A program made the translations under genes and the position numbers. A stretch of 33,893 nucleotides of DNA from Trichinella spiralis (lineage: Eukaryota; Nematoda; Enoplea; Trichinellida; Trichinellidae). The DNA is taken from contig CM012954.1 of assembly GCA_000181795.3 (NCBI GenBank), forward strand, positions 3,855,805 through 3,889,697, in the 5' to 3' direction. This document shows positions 25,570 to 33,893 of this stretch, in pieces (position 1 is the stretch's first letter; every line of letters begins with the position of its first letter). Under the pieces are notes generated by a model. The model was not told the DNA's origin and did no database searches. It was given only the letters and a program-made list of their open reading frames with translations.

Positions 25570-27746
25570 TGTTGTACGGGAAATTGAAGAAGCTTTGCAA
25601 TTTTTTTCGTTTAAGAATGGTCGACTGGAAATTTGCTGCTGCGTTCGTGTCGAGCCTTCTGACGACGTGTCGGATGGTTTTCTCCACTCTATCATTCGCC
25701 AGTATTATTCGCCCTGCTTGTTGTGGAAGCCGATGCGTGTACTTGTGCTGGTGATATTTTCGGCGTGGTTTTTCAGTTCAGTAGCAGTTATTGACAAAAT
25801 TGAACTTGGTTTGGACGAGAAACTTTCCATGCCAGAGGTGAAGGAAGCGTTTGTTTTTGCTGCTGCTGCTGCTTGCTGCATACCATCTTTCCCTCTCAGA
25901 AGAGGAATGTTTTTTTTTATTGTTTCATTTTTAGGATTCGTACATGTTGAGTTATTTCAAGTCGATGAATCAATATTTGGCCGTTGGACCTCCAGTATAT
26001 TTTGTGCTGAAAGGCGACTTCAACTATGCTGATGTGGGGATGCAAAATCAGATTTGCGGCAGTGCAGGCTGCAATGAAAATTCTCTCTATGGACAGTTGT
26101 TTCGCGCAGCTACTTATTCCAACAGATCATACATAGCTGCTCCTGTGACCAGCTGGCTGGACGACTATTTCGACTGGCTCCGACCATTGGGCAGTCCGCC
26201 GTGTTGTCGTCTATTTTCCGAAAATCACACATTCTGTCCGGCGACCTGTATGTTGGGCGTTTTTTCTTTGGTTGCTTTAAATCGGTTGATTATGTTTTAT
26301 TTGTTTCGAAATTTTTAGTCGAAACTGCTGAGCCTGAAATTTGTCATTCCTGCGTTTCATCTTATACCAGCGGTCGGCCGGCGCCGGATGCATTTTCCAC
26401 ATTTCTCCCGCTTTTCCTTTTCGACAATCCTACAGTCAGTTGTTCCAAGGGGTAAGCGTTTTTCAAATGTGCTTTTTGCTGTTGCTTTGTTTGAAATTGG
26501 GCAACAGCCACGTATGCTGTATTGTATTGTATTGTATTGTATCGGTTTTCTTTGCTTTGTACAAACAGAGGACATGCGGCGTATGCGAAATCTGTTCGCT
26601 TGAACGGTTCTCGTGTTGTCAGTTCAAATTTCATGACTTATCACACTGTGCTCAGAACATCTGACGATTTCATTCAAGCGTTGCGCAATTCTCGAGCAAT
26701 TGCAGCCAACATTACCAAAGCTATTAACAAAAATATCCACAACTCCAGCAATAGGATCGAAGTATTTCCATACAGGTGGGCAAATTGTGAATTAATTATG
26801 AAAAATACCTTCATAATAATTATTTTATTCATTGCAGTGTATATTATGTCTTCTATGAGCAATACTTGACGCTTGTTTGGGATGCAACTATGCAGCTGAT
26901 TTTTTCTATTGCTTCCATATTTTTCGTCAGTGCGTTATTGCTTGGTTTAGATTTCTGGTCTGCATTTGCCATCTGCTTGACCATATCGATGATAGTTATA
27001 AATTTGATGGGTTTGATGTACTGGTGGAAAATTTCGTTCAATGCAGTTTCCTTGGTTAATTTAGTTATGGTAAGTTCAGTTCAATAATACTTACTTGGGC
27101 ATATTTATTTTTGAAAAAAAAAGTTGAAAAACAAAACCCAAAGCAATTAATAATTGTCTGTCATTTTCAGGCTGTTGGAATATCCGTTGAATTCTGTGCT
27201 CATATAACGCGAGCATTTTCGACGAGCATTCGTCTTACTAGAGTGGAACGTGCTAAAGAGGCCTTGGAAAATGTCGGATATTCTGTGAGATTTGAGATCT
27301 TTGTAGATGATTATCCTGTAGTCTTGTTTTCTTTAATCTGTTGTGTGCTTGCAGGTGCTCAGCGGAATCACGCTCACGAAATTTGGCGGCATTGTTGTTC
27401 TGGCGTTCAGTCATTCGCAAATTTTCCAAGTGTTTTATTTTCGAATGTACTTGGGCATTGTTTTATTCGGTGCGGCACATGGGCTTATCTTTTTGCCAGT
27501 TTTTCTCAGCTTTGCCGGTAATGAATGCTATTCCATTTCTACTTTTGCATTGGGTGTTATTGAAATGTTTTCCTAGGACCACCTTTGAATAAGTTGAAAA
27601 TTCATCAGAAACAATGCCAGGATATGTTTGGTGTACGCAAAGGAGGACATCACGCAATTGGAAACTCGTCGCTGGCATCATCCAGCGGAAGTTTCGGTCA
27701 AGATTTTGTATCATCAGTGAATGCACACCCATTTTTGCAAAATTAA
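20400..27746 (+). CDS. NPC1-type lysosomal sterol transporter (Niemann-Pick C1 homologue)
   Basis: Moves sterol out of late endosomes and lysosomes. Twenty exons give 1330 aa (human NPC1: 1278): 20400-20637, 20691-21008, 22891-23151, 23216-23654, 23752-23878, 24010-24236, 24290-24390, 24463-24562, 24633-24834, 24916-25098, 25159-25273, 25337-25464, 25616-25837, 25935-26247, 26319-26451, 26569-26775, 26838-27069, 27171-27284, 27355-27517, 27577-27746. All phases agree. Residues 1-29 are a signal peptide. The Cys-rich sterol-binding N-terminal domain follows ([21 protein letters not shown]), then TM2, the middle luminal domain ([14 protein letters not shown]), and the sterol-sensing domain with [11 protein letters not shown]. 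Next come the Cys-rich luminal domain (FMTYHTVL) and the final TM bundle with GISVEFCAH. The paired membrane acids of RND-like transport are present (D722, E1189, with H1193). The C-tail ends HPFLQN and lacks the LLNF lysosomal signal of human NPC1. The exon 2 acceptor could alternatively be at 20678, adding four residues. Confidence 0.95.
21009..22890. other. NPC1 intron 2 (1.88 kb)
   Basis: By far the longest intron of this gene, where most others are 50-100 nt. It is AT-rich, with a TTTA run near 22413-22436. No nested gene or recognisable element was seen on either strand. Confidence 0.6.
23656..23704. repeat. AT microsatellite in NPC1 intron 4
   Basis: Alternating AT fills about half of a 97-nt intron, starting at the donor itself. 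Confidence 0.95.
25504..25569. repeat. AAT microsatellite in NPC1 intron 12
   Basis: About 22 uninterrupted AAT units make up nearly half of a 151-nt intron. Read through, they would encode a poly-Asn run, but the flanking exons align to NPC1 only when the tract is spliced out. Confidence 0.95.
26518..26542. repeat. Pentanucleotide TATTG repeat in NPC1 intron 15
   Basis: About five GTATT units, ending 26 nt before the exon 16 acceptor. Confidence 0.9.
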
Positions 27747-28157
27747 TCATTTTCGCCTATTATTTATTGTCTGCATTGCTACAGTCTATTAGTGTTATCG
27801 CTTATTATATTCATATGCCCTTGTATTCAGATTCATGCAGTCGCAGTTTGTTAATGCTACCCCAGAGTTGAGTTTCTGCTCAGAAACACTCTGGTGTTTG
27901 CTTTTATATTTCCATTTGTCACCGTATGCGTGTAAAATTGCGCGTACGCAGATTCATTTACACGTACATATGCAATGTTTTTAAAGTTGTGACGCTCACA
28001 CAATGGTCATGCAGTGGTTAATCTGAATGATCACACAGTGGTGGATGGAAGAAAAACACAGCATATGGAATTTCCATTATTCAATCATTTTTAGGCAATA
28101 CTGAGAATATTTTATTTCTGTTTAATTTTGAACAATGAAAGCAATAATGATAAAAAC
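27747..28157. other. Convergent 3' region between NPC1 and the arrestin-domain gene
   Basis: Tail-to-tail interval carrying both 3' UTRs. No canonical plus-strand AATAAA was found for NPC1, so its 3' end is unknown and its transcript may run into the antisense gene. Contains the hairpin at 27862-27894. Confidence 0.5.
27862..27894 (+). promoter_or_regulatory. Stem-loop in the NPC1 3' UTR
   Basis: CCAGAGT (27862-27868) pairs with ACTCTGG (27888-27894). Inside it GTTTCT (27872-27877) pairs with AGAAAC (27882-27887) around a GCTC tetraloop. That gives 13 perfect pairs with one 3-nt bulge, about 116 nt past the stop codon. It is unusually GC-rich for its surroundings. Role unknown: an mRNA-stability or protein-binding element is possible. 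Confidence 0.45.
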
Positions 28158-28163
28158 TTTATT
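28158..28163 (-). promoter_or_regulatory. Polyadenylation signal of the arrestin-domain gene
   Basis: AATAAA on the minus strand, about 24 nt past the stop codon. Confidence 0.55.
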
Positions 28164-28186
28164 TCACATTATTTTCAATTTAGTTT

Positions 28187-29940
28187 CTATTGTTCATTTT
28201 GATTTCTTTTTTTGTTCAGTCGGTATTCAGCAATCATTGATGGCATGCTGCTCACTTTGTGCCACTGAGCGAGAAATTTTCCTGCACTTAAGTCAGCTTT
28301 TGTGGATTCTACATTTGTAACGGTCTTCGGTTTCCACAGGTAGACTAGTGTAGTTGGGGAAAAATAAATCGGCGCTTGGATGTGTCCAAGTTCATGATCA
28401 TTGCGAATATCCACTTTGCTGCAGCACAGTTGATGACCCATCACAGGAACGGCTGAAAGTGGAACTAATTTTACAATTGTGAAACTCTTAGAAGCTTTAC
28501 TTTTACGTAATGCGTTGTAGTGGCTAATGAGTGGCTCTATGATTTTCATGCACTCGATGTTCGAGCAAGAGTTAGGCTGACTGTTCAAACTAGATTTGAA
28601 AAAGCAAAAGCGAGATTTCACCGGTACAAGACCAATTGTAATTGGTACTGCAGTAGTGTATGGTATTTTTTCGATGGACACTTGGAACAGAAGTTCATAA
28701 TGGATTTGGACAATAGTGCACATTTTGCGATCAACTGTCGGTATGGTCGTCGGAATTTCTAAAGCATCCCAATCACAGTTGATATTCATTTTCCATTTGT
28801 CCATTCTTTCATTCTAAAAGTCACTAGAGTATAATTTGTAAAATTATATTTTGAATTTTTAACTTTTTATTCATTCAGAGAACGCTTAATGTGAACAAAA
28901 AAGTTAATAATTGTTGTATCTTTTTCAAGTATAGTACATGTATGTGAAAGCATTTCTGAAAATCATGATGAAGCTAATGCAAAAATATTTTGATGACTAC
29001 AAACTAAATCTCATTACCGTATTTCAGTTTACCTGAAAATCCAATTCTTCATTACCGTTATCTACGTGTCATTCGAAGTGAAAATTTAATAACAGAAACT
29101 ACCACTGCCATGCTTGCAATTGAGATGCAAAGTGATAGAAGCAAACATTGCACATTCTAACCATTGTATACTGCACAATACTACTCTACTCACTTGAAGT
29201 AGAAGCTTGCGTTCTTCCCATTGCTTTACTTCATTACTTTTTGGATTTTTTCCACGACAGACAATGTTTTGCATAAGTTGAACGCAGGTAACATTCAGTT
29301 TGTCTTTTTTGCTTGCATGCCAGATGTGAAATTTACAGCGAACCATTTCGCCAGGCACAAATTTCGTATTCGGTAATTCTAGTCGACATATGACAAGATG
29401 CTTTCCTTTTGAATGTATTAATTCGGTAGAATAGCTCGTTGGGTTTGAGTTTACTAATTCAGATTCGATGGAAATATTGAAATCAATTCCATTCAGTATT
29501 GTAAACAATTGTTTGTCCATTATAAGAACCGAATCATCTTTCGTAAGAAGAGCTTTGCAATAATAACGAATACTTCCATATTTACTTTCAAAACTGTTCG
29601 GACAGTCGGCAGGAAGATGAAATTCAAATGGAAATTTGTGGATACCAGCATCAAGAAAGGAAGAATTGACATTTGTGAAATTTTTATTTTTTTTTAAAAG
29701 CATTTGATCAAGGTGAAAGTATTCTTCATTATCAGTGAAGACACTGTAGGTTAAACGTTGCTTGATGCCGGTGCATTTGGACTCCGCTTTACGCGTGAAT
29801 GCGAATCCGTGACAAATGATCCGTAGAGAATCTATGGAAAGTTCACTGCTCAAATAAAGTATAACATTACCAGAAACTGTTTTTCCACTAAAATACGCTG
29901 GCGGATTGTGAAAATATTCTATACGAAGTGACACTGCCAT
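28187..29940 (-). CDS. Arrestin-domain-containing protein (alpha-arrestin/ARRDC type)
   Basis: A cytosolic adaptor of the alpha-arrestin class, which typically links membrane cargo to ubiquitin ligases and endocytic sorting. Two exons, 29940-29194 and 28813-28187, join at phase 0 to give 457 aa. The 380-nt intron has a GTGAGT donor and a TTTTAG acceptor. Residues about 5-150 form the N-terminal arrestin fold (GKTVSGNVILYL, then HKFPFEFHLP, where Phe-Pro-Phe is typical). Residues about 175-310 form the C-terminal fold (VICRLELPNTKFVPGEMV, then LEIPTTIPTV, IVQIHYELLFQVSI and VPITIGLVP). The tail of about 140 residues is poorly conserved. No PPxY motif was seen, whereas many ARRDC proteins use such motifs to bind NEDD4-type ligases. 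The Met start is the first in frame. A non-visual arrestin is unlikely because the spacing and length fit ARRDC better. Confidence 0.9.
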
Positions 29941-30543
29941 TTGAAATGATTTGACTGTTTTTCAAATAAATGAAACCAAGCGAGAGAATTTGCCGTTTAC
30001 TATTTTCACTCCTTCAAACAATGAATCATTTTTGTCGTTTTTCCACATTACTGCCATTTATCCATTGAATCATCGCTTACACATGCTTGCGCAGAAACGT
30101 TTACTTGCACATTTGACGTTATTACTTTTTTATTATTTTGTTTATCAGAGTATTTTCAGAAATTGCACAAGTATTATAAAGTTTATTACCAACTGTACCT
30201 GTGTGTATTTTATAACGAGCTGAGGGACAGTTTCAATATTTGAACTGAAATTCTTGCAGTCTACTCTGCACTGAAGTAAATTGGTTGTGTGCATTTTAAC
30301 GTTCATAACGTTTACTGTTAGTGGAAATGTGTTGACGTTTTGAGTAATGCTTCTCTCATTTCACGCGTCACCGCTTGTACAATTACTTCCACTTACTTAT
30401 TGCATAACTAAATTACAGAATAAAGAAATAAAGAATAAACAAGGTTTTTTATTTAAATGGAATTTGCAGATTTGGGAATAGCTCTACAATTTACGTTATA
30501 GTTTACATTTTTATCAGTTTTTATATTGTTGAGATACTTGTTA

Positions 30544-30800
30544 ATTTTAGTTTGAAATTACGAGCAGTTGCTAAAGTTCATCACAAGCGATGGTCTGATG
30601 CTGCTTTCTGCTATCTTAGCAGAGGAAACGTAACCTCTGAAGACCAATATTCAATTGTGACAAATCTGATTGATTAATTTGTTATAGAAACTGTTATTCG
30701 ATTAACGCTTTTTAGAAGCTGTGCGAGAATGTACAAGGTCTTCGCCATGGCAAAAATATCGTGTCACTGACGTAACGTCATGTTATCAAGTGTCACAAGT
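30544..30800 (-). repeat. Dispersed repeat block B, right copy
   Basis: Reverse complement of this interval aligns along its length with 1271-1520. The odd palindrome TGACGTAACGTCA lies at 30768-30780, and the flanking gataa and cagtgac are conserved. Substitutions and short indels are spread throughout, suggesting an old divergence. Confidence 0.8.
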
Positions 30801-31020
30801 AAGTTGATATTATTCTGCATATGCTACGTTTTAGCTGCCAGCCAGTTTTGCATTATACAATAGACTGTACAATTGATGACAATCAAAAAAGAAGTTTTCT
30901 ACCCACCAGAAGCAGCATGGTTACGCTTGATTCGGTTGCAGTTGAGATTGCGCAACCGGTGATTCGATGACAGTGCAATTCTGCATTACACTATAAATGC
31001 TGACATATAAGATTGGGTAA

Positions 31021-31191
31021 TCAGTGTGTTGTGTCCTGGAGGTGATTTATTTAAAGCAACTCGAAGATGGAGAGATGAAAATCACGATCCAACATAGAGC
31101 ATCAATATTCCAGCCAATAGACAAGGGAGAGTGTGAACACTTCTGGGCTGTTCAGCAGCATGTGGCGCGCATAATTTCAAGCAGGAAACAG
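31021..31191 (+). other. Orphan exon-like open frame
   Basis: Fifty-seven codons are open from just after a stop codon to a donor-like AACAG followed by GTATAG. The stretch is clearly less AT-rich than its surroundings, and the peptide composition is protein-like (KGECEHFWAVQQHVARIISS near its end). A possible acceptor (GGGTAATCAG) ends at 31023. No flanking exon was found and no family recognised. It lies between the two right-hand repeat blocks, so it may be part of a decayed mobile element. Confidence 0.25.
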
Positions 31192-32087
31192 GTATAGCCA
31201 AGGCTCTACAGCTGAGGATCATTAAAATTTAATAAAATGTGAAAAGTCAAAAAAGACACTGACAACAGAGTAGATAAATCTGGGCATTGGTCAATTGAGG
31301 TGAGTAAATATTGGAATGGATTTAATTTTCAACTTCCTATTTTACCTTTATCTTTTCTCTTTTGTTCTTTCGCTTCTTTCTTCCTGTTCGCATTCTTCCT
31401 TTTTCCTTTCATCTTGTCGGATGCGTTTTTCTAACCAAGCAATACGCTTTTCATTTGTAGCTATTAGTTAATCCAAAGTGAAAATTTGCTACTGAGCCAG
31501 TGCAGTTGGCGTAAGTCTGACGGATTCTTTGACGCTTGTTCTCATCATCGGTCTTCTATGCAGACGTGTAAATGTGACAACGAAAACATTCTTCAAAATT
31601 TATTAGTATTGTTCATTAAAGTTGTGTGCGCGATGGACACACAGTATGTACACATCCAAATTCACATTTCCTTATGTACGTTCTATAAAATCTAAAAAAA
31701 TAGCTTCGCTGCTTTTTTGGAATTATAGCATACTCTGCGTTCAAGTACTATCGATGTGCAGGATAGCAGGTTCTGTTCAACAGCAGCAATTTAACTTTCA
31801 AAGTTAATATCCGCAAATCTTAAAACATCTATGCTAAGATTGATTAAAATTGCAATATAACACTACAAGTAAAATGGATTCACAATAATGAAGATCAGAA
31901 GGTCTACTACCAGCCACCATAAAATTTAAGTACACGCTCTTAAAGTAATTTATATACATTTTATAATATTTTATTAGTGCAGTAGCTTTTGGCATTCAGT
32001 GAATATTTCCATTCTGTTTATATCGTTACGCTATTACGAAGTACAAATTAAGTCCATCAACCAAAAGCAGTGTGTTGTCCTACTAAC

Positions 32088-32572
32088 ATGAACTTGAACT
32101 CGAATAATTATTCTGAATGTCATCTTCATCATTATTCAGTATATCAGTGTGGAGGACATCAGTCAAGACGCATATTCAATTCGACTCTGCAGTATCATCT
32201 ACAATTCCAAAGTAAGTTATTTTATACCACTGTGATCATGTTCTAAGTATGTACGAGTTCAACTGTATGTAAGGTAAAAAATAATGTATATATTATTTTC
32301 CTTAGCCAATGTGCAGATCAGCTCAGTGGATGCTTGGATAGTAATTTAAATTAATCAATTATCCACATTTATATACAATTCATACAAGTAGATAAAAAAT
32401 CTGCTGTAATTCTATTTCATAAAAATACTTGAAGAAGAAAATCTCTTATATTGTATTACATGAGAAATCAAGACTTATGATTTTCAACAGACGTTACTTG
32501 TACACGATCATTCATCAATGAAATTGTTGAAATAAAACTTCTAAATTTGTCAGATTCTGTGTCACATGAAAA
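32088..32572 (+). CDS. Candidate 5' exons of an unknown gene
   Basis: An ATG opens a 41-codon frame (32088-32211) that ends at a consensus donor (GTAAGT) in phase 1. The peptide is rich in His, Tyr, Gln and Ser (CHLHHYSVYQCGGHQSRR), unlike the Lys/Ile/Phe-rich chance frames nearby. Two downstream acceptors fit the phase. One starts an exon at 32306 that adds 13 residues and then stops at 32349. The other starts an exon at 32491-32572 that adds 26 residues (TRSFINEIVEIKLLNLSD) and ends at another GTAAGC donor, in which case the gene would continue rightwards. No family recognised. Treat as a lead, not a gene call. Confidence 0.27.
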
Positions 32573-33524
32573 GTAAGCAAGAACAATTCTCAAATGGTAC
32601 AGCAACTGTTTATAAAATGTGGCATCTGAAAATTATCTTCATACGCATAAATTCGGGATAGTCATATCATACAAATGCAAGAAAATTATATAAGTAGGCA
32701 CATAGATAAAATATTATAAATGCAAGAATGTATTGTACAACGTATACAGCTCAACGAATTCCCATTAACAACCAGTTGACCATTCCATGACAAAATACAT
32801 AAAACAGTGCGACAGAAATATGACTTGGCTAGAAGAAAAAATAGCAAAATCGCATGTAAATAGCAATCGAGATGAATAATTTTTTGACATATCTACTGAT
32901 ACGCACAACACAGAGATAGGCTCGCCGCTAGGGAATTGCAATGTATTATTAAAATCTTTCTTCATTTTCAGAAACAATATTGTACAATCATTTATTACAG
33001 AAACTAACGATTAAACGCAATTGGCTATTTAATGAGATATTTTGCAAAATGCCATGATAGAAGCGGTGTCATTTGCAGAAGGAAATATTGCAATATTACA
33101 TGAAAACTGCAATTCATTTTGTTCATTTTAATTAATTCTCATGTCGATATTGCCTGCAATGAATGAAATTGCGTAATTAAAATTCTTTAAATTTGAAGTT
33201 TTCTGTATTACAAAAATGAATTTCAGGTACAAATGCTATTAGGATCACGAACATTGCTTGGAGAAAATAAGTCGTACTTTTTGTATAAATATTTATAAAA
33301 TGGAATTATATTCCATATTATTAAAAGCGCGGATTTTATTGCGCTTCTTGTTGCTCCCACTAAAATCGTATCAGCATGCAATATTTTTGGCAATATCTCG
33401 GCAAATACGCATTCATAAAACGTAAGACTAGGTTTGTAGTGATTATCTTATTTTTTCTGATCATTTGAAATCATTTTCTCAAAAATTTCAAATTTTCGCC
33501 TTTCAAAAAAGCAAGGCTATAGCC

Positions 33525-33893
33525 TTGCTTGTTTTTGCGATTTTCGAAAGTAGGCTTTTTTCCAAAATTTCGCTCTTTTTGTTATAAATTGCTAAATTCT
33601 GAAAAATTAATAGGTTTTGGAAAGTTTCACGGCAGACAAACGCGTACGTGTCGAATAAATGGCTTCTAAAGTTGCCATGTTCCTATCTTAATACACAGGA
33701 AGGCAGCCGAAGTGAAACTTTCTTGAAACCGATCCAGGATGGCTGAATTTTGGTGTAGAATTTTTTTTCGACATGATAATGAGGTATTCGTTGAAATTTG
33801 CAAGTCTTGTGCAATATTTCTTTGTTTTGGCAACCCGATTTTCCTTCATTTTCGGTCCGTTTCGAAAAATTGATAAAAGTTGTTTGAATACGG
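33525..33893 (-). repeat. Dispersed repeat block A, right copy
   Basis: Reverse complement of this interval aligns with 615-982 and is cut off by the window edge. A short flanking palindrome at 33509-33530 marks roughly where similarity to the left copy fades. Confidence 0.8.

Larger units (their letters stand above)
29941..33893. other. Right margin without a firm gene
   Basis: Holds the two right-hand repeat blocks and several exon-like pieces listed separately. A pyrimidine-rich stretch at 31330-31440 reads, on the minus strand, as a short charged helical frame (for example EKRIAWLEKRIRQDERKKEE) that ends in a stop before a donor-like site. It may be a decayed exon. A perfect 22-bp palindrome lies at 33509-33530. 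Nothing else is recognisable. Confidence 0.5.

Noticed and set aside
25465-25615. Poly-Asn insertion in the NPC1 protein
   Set aside because: The AAT tract lies between a GT donor and an AG acceptor, and splicing it out restores alignment to NPC1.
32765-32977. 70-codon minus-strand frame near the right edge
   Set aside because: No recognisable features; the opposite strand over the same interval is equally open, so neither is convincing.
1-33893. tRNA genes, rRNA, CRISPR arrays and retroelement coding regions
   Set aside because: Searched by eye for T-arm consensus, regular spaced repeats and reverse-transcriptase or capsid motifs; none was convincing.

Overview
The window is AT-rich animal DNA with small introns, mostly 50-75 nt. 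It carries a rhodopsin-type GPCR, a PAN-plus-trypsin secreted protease, a single-pass cell-surface protein, a 20-exon NPC1-type sterol transporter and an arrestin-domain protein. The base composition, very short GT-AG introns and this gene set fit a nematode. An enoplean such as a Trichinella-like worm is my best guess, but that is inference because no ribosomal or mitochondrial marker is present.

Layout from left to right: 1-2105 is non-coding and holds one copy of a dispersed repeat. 2106-3332 (-) is an intronless GPCR. 3333-10323 is a gene-poor 7 kb AT-rich stretch. 10324-12436 (-) is a six-exon serine protease with every junction resolved. 13311 to about 20163 (-) is a membrane protein with a probable Ig-like ectodomain and a CC-x3-CC juxtamembrane motif; its 5' end is unresolved. 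A possible small secreted-peptide gene lies on the opposite strand inside its longest intron. 20400-27746 (+) is a complete NPC1 homologue, 1330 aa in my model, starting head-to-head with the membrane-protein gene. 28187-29940 (-) is a two-exon arrestin-domain gene, tail-to-tail with NPC1. 29941-33893 has no firm gene, but it holds two blocks homologous, in inverted orientation, to the left margin, plus several exon-like pieces.

The neighbouring genes do not form a pathway. NPC1 and the arrestin-domain protein both belong to endolysosomal and membrane trafficking biology, but their adjacency is probably incidental. The least explained material is the inverted repeat family at the two margins, with its conserved odd palindrome TGACGTNACGTCA, and the undocumented small exons in the right 3 kb.
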